Positions 55,594 to 63,939 of a stretch of 64,000 bases of DNA are shown here, one piece after another. The position numbers were made by a program, and so were the translations under genes. Under the pieces are notes generated by a model, which saw only the letters and a program-made list of their open reading frames with translations, searched no databases and was not told the origin of the DNA. Each line of letters starts with the position of its first letter. Positions within the stretch are counted from its first letter, which is position 1. The DNA is from Amycolatopsis acididurans (GTDB lineage Bacteria > Actinomycetota > Actinomycetes > Mycobacteriales > Pseudonocardiaceae): NCBI RefSeq assembly GCF_012328925.1, contig NZ_JAAXLS010000009.1, positions 124,001-188,000 on the forward strand. Reading direction: 5' to 3'.

Positions 55594-57060
55594 TCAGCGG
55601 CCGCGCTTGATGAAGCGGCCTACCGGGTCGCTCTGAACCTTGCCGTCGGCGTATACGTGGTTGCCGCGCACGAACGTGTCCGTCACGCGCGCGGTCATCT
55701 CGAAGCCCTCGAACGGCGTGTATTCCTGCGTCGACTCCGAGTCGGCCGCCCGCACGGTCCACTGCACGTCGGGATCCACCAGCGCGAAGTCCGCGTCGTA
55801 GCCCTCGGCGATGGTTCCCTTGCGCAGCAGGCCGTAGCGCCGCGCCGGGTTCCACGACGTCAGCTTCGCGATCCGCTGCAGCGACAGCCCGCGCTTGACA
55901 CCCTCGCCGACCAGCCCCGGCAGCAGGTACTCCGCGCCGCCGAAACCGGACTTCGCCAGGAACACGTCGTCACGGTCGGCACCGAACTTCATCTCGTCCC
56001 GGCAGCACGCGTGATCGCTGACCACCCAGTCGACCTCGCCGGCCAGCACGTGCCGCCACAGCGCCTCGACGTCGTCGCGCTCGCGGATCGGCGGATTGAC
56101 CTTCGCGCCGAGCCCGGAGGCGGTGTCCACATCGGCCAGCAGGTGCCCGATCGTCACCTCGCGCCGGAAGTCGATGTGCGGGAACGCCTTCGCCATCGTC
56201 AGCGCCGCCGAAAGCGCCTTCTCCGACGACAGGTGCAGCAGGTTGATGTTCGGCAGCCCGGTCTCGTGCGCGAGGTAGGACGCGATGGTGACCGCGAGGC
56301 CTTCCGAGTGCGGCGGCCGCGACGCGCTGTAGGCACGCAGCCCGGTCAGCGAACCGTCCTGCTCCACGAGTTTGGTGTAGGCGGTCATGATCTCCGCCGT
56401 CTCACAGTGCAGCGACAGCGACAGGTGCGGCGCGTAGCCGGACAGTTCCTCGCGGGCCCTCTGCACGCCGCGCATCACGAACTCGAAGTGCGCGATGTCG
56501 TAGCGCTCGTCCGGCGGGGTCATCAGGAAGTCGCTCTGGCTCGCCGAGCGGCCGTGCAGGCCGTGACTGCCGTAGAACATGAAGATCTTGAACGAGGTGA
56601 CGCCGAATTCCTCGACCAGGTAGGGAATCTCGTCGATGTGCTGCGAGCTCATCGGTGCCAGGTGGAAGGCGTAGTCGACGTAGGCGTTGCCGTTCGAGGC
56701 CGACAGCACCTCGGGGAAGAACTCCCGGTACGGGCCGCCCTTGTTGAGGTAGTACTGCCCGGTGCGCATGTAGGTCAGCGACGTCGTCACCCCGCCCTGC
56801 GCGCTGGCCCGGCTCTCGGACCGGGTGTCGGTGGACAGCTCGTTGTAGATGCCCCAGTGCTGGTGCGCGTCCACGACGCCGGGGAACGCGAGCAGGCCGC
56901 GCCCGTCGATCACGCGCGCGGCGTCGTCGGCGGGCAGGTCCGGCGCCACCCGCGTGATCGTGCCGTCGCTGACGGCGATGTCCAGCGGTTCCGGTACCCC
57001 ATCGGCGTCCTCCGGCCGGACGACCCGGACATTCTTGACGAGCAGTTCCGTCGTTGCCAT
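55594..57060 (-). CDS. Dihydropyrimidinase/hydantoinase-type cyclic amidohydrolase
   Basis: A 488-residue cyclic amidohydrolase. The metal sites are LLAFPGVVDAHQHWGIYNEL (H-x-H), a Lys in FGVTSFKIFMFYGS where a carboxylated bridging Lys is expected, LSLSLHCETAEI with a His, NINLLHLSSEKAL with a His, and DWVVSDHACCRDEMKFG with the metal Asp. The C-terminus has EGYDADFALVDPDVQW. It opens a ring amide, imide, hydantoin or dihydropyrimidine. The start is ATG 57060 after GCGGAGGG. It is the last gene of the ABC-transporter operon, so the ring opened is probably the imported compound. Confidence 0.87.
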   Translation of the reverse strand: MATTELLVKNVRVVRPEDADGVPEPLDIAVSDGTITRVAPDLPADDAARVIDGRGLLAFPGVVDAHQHWGIYNELSTDTRSESRASAQGGVTTSLTYMRTGQYYLNKGGPYREFFPEVLSASNGNAYVDYAFHLAPMSSQHIDEIPYLVEEFGVTSFKIFMFYGSHGLHGRSASQSDFLMTPPDERYDIAHFEFVMRGVQRAREELSGYAPHLSLSLHCETAEIMTAYTKLVEQDGSLTGLRAYSASRPPHSEGLAVTIASYLAHETGLPNINLLHLSSEKALSAALTMAKAFPHIDFRREVTIGHLLADVDTASGLGAKVNPPIRERDDVEALWRHVLAGEVDWVVSDHACCRDEMKFGADRDDVFLAKSGFGGAEYLLPGLVGEGVKRGLSLQRIAKLTSWNPARRYGLLRKGTIAEGYDADFALVDPDVQWTVRAADSESTQEYTPFEGFEMTARVTDTFVRGNHVYADGKVQSDPVGRFIKRGR

Positions 57061-57082
57061 GTGTTTCCCTCCGCGTGATCGT

Positions 57083-58441
57083 TCAGGCCTGCCGACGCGC
57101 GACGTCGTCCGCGGCCAGGTATGCCAGCCCGAAGGCTGGCAGGAGCCCGTTACCGGGCAGGTATCCGGCGGCGCCGTGACCGGAGATGCCGGCCGCGGCG
57201 CCACCCGCGGCGTACAGGCCGGGAATCGGCCGGTCCTCGGCGTCGACCACGGCGGCGTGCTCATCGACGAGCAGCCCGCCCTGGGTGTGGAACAGCGCGG
57301 GCACGACCCGCACCGCGGCGTAGCGGCCGGACAGCGGGCGTTCCCAGTTGGTGCGGCCGAAGGGGTCCTCGCGCTCGCCGCGCGCGATCGCCGCGGCGAG
57401 GGCGAGTTCGTCGGCCAGCGCGGGAAGCGCGGTCGCCGCAGCGATGCCGGCCGCGTCCTCGCCCCACACCAGCGCGCCCGAGGCGACGGTGTCGCGGAAG
57501 TCCTGAAACGCCTGGCACTGCTGGAAAATCGTCTCGTCCAGCACGATCCAGCCGGTCGCACCGGGCCGGGCGGCGAGTTCGGCGGCGTATTCGGAGTAGC
57601 CGCGCGTCTCGTCGCCGAAGCGGCGGCCATCCTCATCGACCAGGATCGCGCCGTGGATGATCGTCGCCCAGCCGACCATCGTGCCCGCGTTCGCGGCGAT
57701 CGCGGCGTGCCCCTGGTAGGCGTCGAGGTATCCGGTGGCGGCACCGAGTTTCTCACCGATGCGCAGCGCGTCCCCGAGCGACTGGTCACTGCCCTGGTAC
57801 AGCGCGTCGGCGATTTCCGGCAGGTGCCGGGCGACGAGATCGCGATCGGCGCCGTAGCCGTTGGTGGCCAGCAGCACCGAGCGCGCCGGGATCTCCTCCC
57901 GCGTGCCGTCCGGATAGCGCACGACGGCCGCGCACACACCGTCGCCGTCGGTGCGCACCTCGGCCAGTTTCGCCGGGACGAGCAGTTCGATGTTCTCGTG
58001 CCCGGTGACCCGCCGCGCGAGATGGTCGATCACGCCCGAGCCGTGCCGCCCCGGGATCGAATGGCAGCGCGGGACGGCGTGGCCGGGGTAGTTGAAGTCG
58101 GTGACCAACGACAACGGCAGCCCGGCCGAATCGGCGAGCCACTCCACCAGCGGCGCGCTCACGTGCGCGAGCATGCGGGCCAGCCGCGCGTCGGCCTGGC
58201 CGTGGGTCTTGGCCATGATGTCGGCGACGAACCGTTGCGGCGAGTCCTCGATCCCGGCCTCGGCCTGCCAGCGGGATCCGGCGCCGGGGAACATCGCGGT
58301 GGACATCGACGTGTTGTTGCCGCGCCGGAAATGCTCGCTGGCCTCCACGACCAGCACCGACAGCCCCAGCTCGGCGGCCCGCAGCGCACCCGCCAGTCCC
58401 CCACCGGCCCCGGCCACGATCAGATCGGGACCGTCCGTCAT
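57083..58441 (-). CDS. FAD-dependent oxidoreductase (fumarate reductase/tricarballylate dehydrogenase type)
   Basis: A 452-residue flavoprotein. The FAD-binding segment is DLIVAGAGGGLAGALRAAELGLSVLVVEASEHFRRGNNTSMSTAMFPGAGS, and the last FAD element is PIPGLYAAGGAAAGISGHGAAGYLPGNGLLPAFGLAYLAA. The capping domain has FHTQGGLLVDEHAAVVD, the His-Thr-x-Gly-Gly pattern of the fumarate reductase superfamily (also tricarballylate and 3-ketosteroid dehydrogenases). It probably introduces or saturates a C=C bond alpha to a carboxyl or ketone. ATGA overlap with the racemase gene upstream; start ATG 58441. Confidence 0.87.
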   Translation of the reverse strand: MTDGPDLIVAGAGGGLAGALRAAELGLSVLVVEASEHFRRGNNTSMSTAMFPGAGSRWQAEAGIEDSPQRFVADIMAKTHGQADARLARMLAHVSAPLVEWLADSAGLPLSLVTDFNYPGHAVPRCHSIPGRHGSGVIDHLARRVTGHENIELLVPAKLAEVRTDGDGVCAAVVRYPDGTREEIPARSVLLATNGYGADRDLVARHLPEIADALYQGSDQSLGDALRIGEKLGAATGYLDAYQGHAAIAANAGTMVGWATIIHGAILVDEDGRRFGDETRGYSEYAAELAARPGATGWIVLDETIFQQCQAFQDFRDTVASGALVWGEDAAGIAAATALPALADELALAAAIARGEREDPFGRTNWERPLSGRYAAVRVVPALFHTQGGLLVDEHAAVVDAEDRPIPGLYAAGGAAAGISGHGAAGYLPGNGLLPAFGLAYLAADDVARRQA

Positions 58442-59064
58442 CGTATCTCCTCCACGGCCAGCAGTCGCAGCGCCAGCGCCGTCGGATCGACGATCCGCGC
58501 GGGCAGGTCGGCCGGCTCGACGTCGACGGCGGAGCAGCCATTGATCACGGCGGTCGCGCCGAGCGCGGCCAGCTCCCGCACCGCGGCGCCGAGCGCCCGG
58601 TTCCAGGTCCTGGTCTCCGCGATCGCGGCGAAGGGCAGATCAAGTATGCGGGTACCGGCGAAGTACTCCCCCAGCCCGTAGTCCGCGATGCGTTTCTCCA
58701 GCTCCGCGCCGATCGCCTCGTTGCGCACGACCGCGCCGAACCGCACACCCTTGCCCGCCAGGTGCATCGCCGACAGCTTCAGCAGCCCGTGCACCGGCTT
58801 CCGCGCCACCGCATCGGGCACCGCGGGATCGAGCACGCAGTCCGGGAACGCCAGGTCGAAACCCTCGGCGTCGGCCAGCGCCGCCGCGACCGCGCGCTCG
58901 GAGGCCCGCACGGCGTCACCGGTGTCCAGTGAGGCCGGGGCGGCGGCGCCGACGTCGGCCAGCTCGATCTCCAGGCCCGGCGGGGCGAGCCGGTCGTAGC
59001 GCTCCTGCCGCCGCCGGATCTCCTCCGGTGGCAGGTGGATGGGCGTCACCGCGAGGGCACGCAT
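58438..59064 (-). CDS. Asp/Glu/hydantoin racemase superfamily protein
   Basis: A 208-residue racemase-fold protein. The two catalytic cysteines expected for the family are seen: FDLAFPDCVLDPAVP (about residue 76) and GATAVINGCSAVDVEPADLP (about 174). The opening MRALAVTPIHLPPEEIRRRQERY has the first-strand shape of hydantoin racemases. The superfamily includes aspartate and hydantoin racemases, maleate isomerase and arylmalonate decarboxylase, so an isomerisation or decarboxylation step beside the ring-opening enzyme is likely. AAGGAGCTGAACTG precedes ATG 59064; the stop overlaps the flavoprotein start by ATGA. Confidence 0.8.
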   Translation of the reverse strand: MRALAVTPIHLPPEEIRRRQERYDRLAPPGLEIELADVGAAAPASLDTGDAVRASERAVAAALADAEGFDLAFPDCVLDPAVPDAVARKPVHGLLKLSAMHLAGKGVRFGAVVRNEAIGAELEKRIADYGLGEYFAGTRILDLPFAAIAETRTWNRALGAAVRELAALGATAVINGCSAVDVEPADLPARIVDPTALALRLLAVEEIR

Positions 59065-59076
59065 CAGTTCAGCTCC

Positions 59077-60396
59077 TTACTCGTCGTCTCCGGCCAGCTC
59101 GCGCAGCGCGTCGCCGGTGCGGGCCAGGCCGGGCAGCTCGCGGCTCACCGCGACGGCGCGGTCCACGAGCGCGGGCCGCCGGGGCAGCCACGTTTCCAGC
59201 AGGGCGATCAGGTCCTGCTCGGTCAGTGGGTGGTGGTCGGCGTCACCGACCGGGTTGGGCACCTCGTGGGTCAGCGTGGCGCCATCGGTGAACGTGACGC
59301 TCACCCGCGTGGCGCGCTCGTCGGGCAGCCTCGCGGTGAGATCGTCCGCCGGCACGAGCCGCACGCGCCGCGCCAGCGCCCGCACCGCCGGGTCGTCGAG
59401 CGCGCTCTCCGGGCCGATCTCACCGGTCAGCGCGGCGGTCGCGACGGCGAACGGGGTGGAGAACATGGCCGACAACCGGTTCGACCAGTCCACTTCGGAC
59501 AACCCGGCGCCGAGCGCGTGGCTCTCCACGAGGATCTCCTCGATGTCGTCCGGTTTCGCGCGGTCGCGCAGGGCGAGCATCGCGTCGGCGGCGGGGTGGG
59601 TGAACGAGCACGACGCGTGCCGTTTGAAATAGCCGCGCGTGATGTCCCAGCGGGTACCGAGTTCCGCGGTCAGCTCCCCCGCGTCGAATTCACCGAGCAG
59701 CGTGCCCAGCGACAGTGCGGCGGTGCCGGTGTTGCGGGCCATCCCCGCCGCGGCCATCCGCGCGGCCACGAGCCCGGACATGGCCGAAGCGCCCATCCAC
59801 GCGTTGCGCACCGGATTGCCGTCCGTGGCCGAGTCGAAATGCCCGGCGATCGCCATACCCGCGCCGGTGTCGATGGCCGCGGCCGTCGCGCCCGGATCGA
59901 GGTTCAGCAACCGAGCGCACCCCGCGGCCGCACCGGCGACGCCCCAGTTGCCGTGCGGATGCGCACCCGGCCGCAGCCTCGTCGCCCGGCCGAACCGCGA
60001 CGCGACCTCGTAGGCCGCGAGCAGCGCCGCCGCGGTGTCGGGCCCCGTGCTGTCCAGCTCCGCGGCCAGGGCGAGCACGGCGGGAAACCCGTGTGCGGCC
60101 GGATGTCCTTTGGCGTACTTGTTGCCCTCGTCGAGTTCGAGCGAGACCAGGGCCATCCCGTTGAGCCAGCCCGCCGCGTCGGTCGCCACGCAGCGCCCGG
60201 CCCCGATCAGCGGTGCCGGGCCCTCGGGCGCACGCCACGCCCGGCACAGCGCCTTCTGTTCGGGCAGCGAGGCACCCGCCGCGGTGACCCCGAAAACGTC
60301 CAGCAGTACCAGGGAAAGCCGCTCGAGCACCGCATCGGGCGCGCTGTCCGCTTCGGACACCCACGCGCCCAGTGCGGCGGTTTCTTCAGCCGTCAC
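59077..60396 (-). CDS. MmgE/PrpD family protein
   Basis: A 439-residue MmgE/PrpD protein: VFGVTAAGASLPEQKALCRAW, VATDAAGWLNGMALVSLELDEGNKYAKGHPAAHGFPAVLALAAEL, GAHPHGNWGVAGAAAGCARLL and YFKRHASCSFTHPAADAML. The family covers 2-methylcitrate dehydratase and immune-responsive cis-aconitate decarboxylase; in catabolic operons of this kind it dehydrates or decarboxylates a dicarboxylic or tricarboxylic acid. Start GTG 60396 overlaps the LivF stop (GTGA). Together with the flavoprotein and racemase it suggests a small polycarboxylic or cyclic amide acid as substrate. Confidence 0.88.
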   Translation of the reverse strand: MTAEETAALGAWVSEADSAPDAVLERLSLVLLDVFGVTAAGASLPEQKALCRAWRAPEGPAPLIGAGRCVATDAAGWLNGMALVSLELDEGNKYAKGHPAAHGFPAVLALAAELDSTGPDTAAALLAAYEVASRFGRATRLRPGAHPHGNWGVAGAAAGCARLLNLDPGATAAAIDTGAGMAIAGHFDSATDGNPVRNAWMGASAMSGLVAARMAAAGMARNTGTAALSLGTLLGEFDAGELTAELGTRWDITRGYFKRHASCSFTHPAADAMLALRDRAKPDDIEEILVESHALGAGLSEVDWSNRLSAMFSTPFAVATAALTGEIGPESALDDPAVRALARRVRLVPADDLTARLPDERATRVSVTFTDGATLTHEVPNPVGDADHHPLTEQDLIALLETWLPRRPALVDRAVAVSRELPGLARTGDALRELAGDDE

Positions 60397-61094
60397 AGTC
60401 CCAGATACGCCTTCCGCACGCGGCCGTCGTTCGCGAGTTCCCTGCCGGTGCCCTGCAGGACGGTCGCCCCGCTTTCCAGCACGTACGCCCGGTCCGCGAT
60501 CGCGAGCGCCTGTTTGGCGTTCTGCTCGACCAGGAGCACGGCGACCCCGGTGTCACGGATGCTGCGCACCGCGTCCAGCATCGTCCACGTCAGCTTCGGC
60601 GACAGTCCCGTCGACGGCTCGTCCAGCATCAGCAGTTTCGGGCCCGCCATGAGCGCCCGCGCGATCGCGAGCATCTGCTGCTGTCCGCCGCTGAAGGTCT
60701 GCGCGATCTGCCGCCGCCGGTCGGCCAGCACCGGGAACAGCTCGTAGACCTCCGCCAGCGATTTCTCGGCCTGCTCGCTCGTGCGGGTCCACGCGCCCAT
60801 GCGCAGGTTCTCCTCGACGGTGAGCGTGCCGAACAGCGCGCGGTCCTCCGGCACGTGCACCAGGCCCTCGCGCACGAGCTGATCGGGTCGGCTGCCCGTC
60901 GTCGGCGAGCCGTTGAACGTGATCGTGCCCGAGGACGGTTTGAGCTGACCGCAGATGCTGCGCAGGGTCGTGGTCTTGCCGGCGCCGTTCGCGCCGACCA
61001 GCGCGACGATCTCACCCTCCCCCAGTGTGAGGTCGACGTCGTGCAGGATCCGCATCCGCCCGTATCCGGCGCACACCTTCTCAAGCGTCAGCAT
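60393..61094 (-). CDS. livF: Branched-chain amino acid-type ABC transporter ATPase
   Basis: A 233-residue LivF-type ATPase starting MLTLEKVCAGYGRMRILHDVDL at ATG 61094, with GAGGAG upstream; the open frame goes 9 residues further up but without RBS. Walker A is GANGAGKTTTLRSI, signature TFSGGQQQMLAIARAL, Walker B LLMLDEPSTGLSP, switch His after VLLVEQNAKQAL (no His, Gln as is usual in LivF). Its start overlaps the LivG end by 14 bases. Confidence 0.93.
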   Translation of the reverse strand: MLTLEKVCAGYGRMRILHDVDLTLGEGEIVALVGANGAGKTTTLRSICGQLKPSSGTITFNGSPTTGSRPDQLVREGLVHVPEDRALFGTLTVEENLRMGAWTRTSEQAEKSLAEVYELFPVLADRRRQIAQTFSGGQQQMLAIARALMAGPKLLMLDEPSTGLSPKLTWTMLDAVRSIRDTGVAVLLVEQNAKQALAIADRAYVLESGATVLQGTGRELANDGRVRKAYLGL

Positions 61095-61815
61095 GGGTGG
61101 GCTCCTCACCGAGATAGGCATCGATGACGCGGGCGTCGCTGGTGACCTCTTCCGGCGAGCCGAGCGCGAGCACCCGGCCCTGATCCAGCACGAGCACCCG
61201 GTCGGCCAGCCGCATCACCGCGGCCATGATGTGCTCGATGAACAGCACGGTCACGCCTTCCTGCTCACGCAGCAGGGCGAGCAGGTCCAGCACCGGTTCG
61301 CGTTCGGCCGGCACCAGGCCGGCCAGCACCTCGTCCAGCAGCAGCACCTTCGGGCGCATCGCCAGCGCCCTGGCCAGTTCGAGCCGTTTCAGCCCGGCGG
61401 TGGGCAGTTCGGTCGACACGCGATGCGCCCACGGGCCGAGACCGACCCGCTCCACCACGTCGAGCGCGTGCTCGCGCAGTTTCCGCCGGGAGAACCGGCG
61501 ATGCTGCGCGGCGAGGCCGACGTTGTCCAGCACCGACATGCTCGCGAACGGGCGCATCAGCTGGAACGTGCGCACCATGCCGGCGCGGGCGATGCGGTCC
61601 GGGGTGTGCCCGGTGACATCGCGGCCCGCGAAGGCGACCTGGCCGGCGTCCGGTTTCAGCGCACCGGCCACGATGTTGAACAACGTGGTCTTGCCGGCTC
61701 CGTTGGGCCCGATGATGCCGAGGATCTCCCCTTCGGCCACTTCGAATTCCACATCGGACAGTGCGTGCAGGCCGCGGAACGATTTGCCGACCCCGGCAAC
61801 CTTGACGATGCTCAT
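61081..61815 (-). CDS. livG: Branched-chain amino acid-type ABC transporter ATPase
   Basis: A 244-residue LivG-type ATPase: VAGVGKSFRGLHALSDVEFEVAEGEILGIIGPNGAGKTTLFNIVAGALKPDAG (Walker A), RTFQLMRPFASMSVLDNV (Q-loop) and Walker B VLLLDEVLAGL. The signature region reads ELPTAGLKRLELARAL instead of LSxGQ, a common looseness in LivG proteins. VLFIEHIMAAVMRLADR holds the switch His. Start ATG 61815 overlaps the LivM stop by ATGA. Confidence 0.92.
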   Translation of the reverse strand: MSIVKVAGVGKSFRGLHALSDVEFEVAEGEILGIIGPNGAGKTTLFNIVAGALKPDAGQVAFAGRDVTGHTPDRIARAGMVRTFQLMRPFASMSVLDNVGLAAQHRRFSRRKLREHALDVVERVGLGPWAHRVSTELPTAGLKRLELARALAMRPKVLLLDEVLAGLVPAEREPVLDLLALLREQEGVTVLFIEHIMAAVMRLADRVLVLDQGRVLALGSPEEVTSDARVIDAYLGEEPTHADA

Positions 61816-62855
61816 CGACGCCACCTCGCCGCGACGGTTCCCACTATTCCCTTGGGCAGCAGCCGCACGATCAGGATCAGCAGCACCGCGTAGAGCACCA
61901 CGTCCAGCCCGCTGCGGCCCTGCAGGAAGCCGAGGAAGCCCGGCGGGGTGCGCAGCAGCGTCGCCGTCACGTCGGTGAGCGAACCGACGATGATCGCGCC
62001 CACGACCGGGCCCCAGACGGTGCCGATACCGCCGATCACCACCGGCACGATGGCCTGGATCGACACGGCCGAGCCGAAGCCGAGTTCCGGGTTCACGAAC
62101 AGGTAGTACTGCGTGTAGAAGGCGCCGGCCACGGCGGTGATCGCCGCGGACAACGCGACCGTGGCCAGCTTGTGCCGCATCACCGGGGTGCCGAGCGAGG
62201 CCGCGGCCAGCTCGTCGTCCCGGATCGCGGTGACGTAGCGGCCCGCCCGCGAGTGCAGGAACACGATGCTGATCGCGACCGCGGCGCCGGCCAGCACCAG
62301 CGCGACCCAGAAGTAGGCGGGGGAATCGGCCTCGAACTGGATCATCCACAGCGACGAATCCGGCAGCAACGGCACGCTGAAGCCGACGGCCTTGTTGGCG
62401 AACGAACTGCTCGTCACGATCAGCCGCAGCATCTCGGCGAAGGCGAACGTGGCGAGCGCGAAGTAGGCGCCCTGCAGTTTGTAGCGGAACGAGAAGTACC
62501 CGATGACCACGGCGACCGCGGCAGCCACCGCCATGCCGGCGAGCATCCCGATCCACGGCGAGACGTTGTGCTTCACCAGCAGGTACGCGCTGGTGTAGGC
62601 GCCGAGCCCGAAGTAGGCCGCGTGCCCGAAGCTGAACATGCCGCCGAATCCGCTCATGATGTTCCAGCCGACGGCCATCAGCAGGAAGATCAGGATGCGC
62701 ACGGCGACCGCACCCTGCGCCGGGGGCAGGATCAACGGCAGCGGGATCGCGATCAGCACCAGCACTGCGAGGATCGCGAGCTGCCGGTTCTGCGGGCGCA
62801 GGGGCGGGGCCTTGACGGTCGTCCCCTTCGGACCCGCGATGATGATCGTGCTCAT
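61812..62855 (-). CDS. livM: Branched-chain amino acid-type ABC transporter permease
   Basis: A 347-residue permease with about eight membrane segments. The LivM signature WNIMSGFGGMFSFGHAAYFGLGAYTSAYLL is present and the cytoplasmic loop AIRDDELAAASLGTPVMRHKLATVALSAAITAVAGAFYTQYYLFVNPELGFG follows. Start ATG 62855 follows AGGAGGAG. The preceding gap to LivH (70 bases) holds a hairpin (62899-62931). Confidence 0.92.
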   Translation of the reverse strand: MSTIIIAGPKGTTVKAPPLRPQNRQLAILAVLVLIAIPLPLILPPAQGAVAVRILIFLLMAVGWNIMSGFGGMFSFGHAAYFGLGAYTSAYLLVKHNVSPWIGMLAGMAVAAAVAVVIGYFSFRYKLQGAYFALATFAFAEMLRLIVTSSSFANKAVGFSVPLLPDSSLWMIQFEADSPAYFWVALVLAGAAVAISIVFLHSRAGRYVTAIRDDELAAASLGTPVMRHKLATVALSAAITAVAGAFYTQYYLFVNPELGFGSAVSIQAIVPVVIGGIGTVWGPVVGAIIVGSLTDVTATLLRTPPGFLGFLQGRSGLDVVLYAVLLILIVRLLPKGIVGTVAARWRR

Positions 62856-62898
62856 GCGCTCCTCCTGTGTCCTGCGGGACACCCGCACCCGGTCGGCC

Positions 62899-62931
62899 GC
62901 ATGAGCGGGGCTTCGCGATTGTCGCTCATGC
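62899..62931. promoter_or_regulatory. Hairpin between livH and livM
   Basis: GCATGAGCG (62899-62907) and CGCTCATGC (62923-62931) pair perfectly with a 15-base loop. The arm covers the livH stop codon. It may protect the message end or tune the livH to livM ratio. Confidence 0.45.
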
Positions 62932-63939
62932 TTGCCTCCGTGAGAAGAGTCCTTGCGGTCGCAGGAAAAGCACCAGCACGAACACCACGAACACGCCGAG
63001 CAGCGAACTCTGCCCACCCAGATAGATCGTGGTGAGCTGCTCGACCAGCCCGATCAGCAGCCCGCCGATGAGCGCACCGACGACGTTACCCATGCCGCCG
63101 AGCACCACCACCACGAACGCGGTGATGTTGAACTGCTCGCCCAGCGTGGGCGTCACGGTGACCAGCGGGCCCGCGAGCGCGGCCGCCGCGCCGGCACACG
63201 CGGTGCCGATCGCGAACGTCAGCGTGTGGATACGGCTCACGTTGATGCCGACCAGTTCCGCGCCCGGCCCGTTCGCGGCGACCGCGCGGATCGCGGTGCC
63301 GAGCCGGGTGCGGCGCAGCAACCAGAACAGCAGACCGCCCAGCGCGATCGCGCCGAGGAAGGCGTAGAGCCGCGAACCGGCGACCACCGCGCCCAGCAGC
63401 GGGAACTGGAAATCGCCGGGCAGCGAGATGTTCTTGGGTTCGGCACCGAAGAACATCAGCAACCCGTTCTCCAGCAACAACGACAGACCCAGCGTGATCA
63501 GCAGCTGGTTCTCCAGCGAACCACCGCCGCGGCCGGAGAGCAGTCCACGATGGACGGCGGCGCCGATCAGGAACAGCGCCGGTACCGCGACGATCAACGT
63601 CAGGTACGGGTGCATCCCGGTCGCGGAGATCATGCCGAAGGAGATGAACATCGCGACGGCCAGCAATGCGCCGTGGGCGAAGTTCACGATGTCCAGCACG
63701 CCGAAGATCAGCGTGAGCCCCATCGCGATGAGGCCGTAGAGACCGCCGGTCAGGATGCCGGTGACCACCGACTGCCAGACCACCAGCCCGCTGCCCGACT
63801 GCAGCAGCGCGACCACGACCGCGAGGACGAGGACGAGGCCGGCGACACCGGCGCGTCCGAGGAAACCTTTGTCCGCCTTGGTTTTCGGTTCGGTTGGGAC
63901 GGCGGTCGGTGCCGCCGGGGAGGTGTCGAGATCACTCAT
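62926..63939 (-). CDS. livH: Branched-chain amino acid-type ABC transporter permease
   Basis: A 337-residue LivH-type permease with about eight membrane segments, starting at MSDLDTSPAAPTAVPTEPKTKADKG (ATG 63939). This start overlaps the stop of the upstream reading frame as ATGA, which I judge stronger than ATG 63948. Motifs are GILTGGLYGLIAMGLTLIFGVLDIVNFAHGALLAVAMF, the characteristic LivH opening, and AVAANGPGAELVGINVSRIHTLTFAIGTACAGAAAALAGPL. Confidence 0.9.
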   Translation of the reverse strand: MSDLDTSPAAPTAVPTEPKTKADKGFLGRAGVAGLVLVLAVVVALLQSGSGLVVWQSVVTGILTGGLYGLIAMGLTLIFGVLDIVNFAHGALLAVAMFISFGMISATGMHPYLTLIVAVPALFLIGAAVHRGLLSGRGGGSLENQLLITLGLSLLLENGLLMFFGAEPKNISLPGDFQFPLLGAVVAGSRLYAFLGAIALGGLLFWLLRRTRLGTAIRAVAANGPGAELVGINVSRIHTLTFAIGTACAGAAAALAGPLVTVTPTLGEQFNITAFVVVVLGGMGNVVGALIGGLLIGLVEQLTTIYLGGQSSLLGVFVVFVLVLFLRPQGLFSRRQA

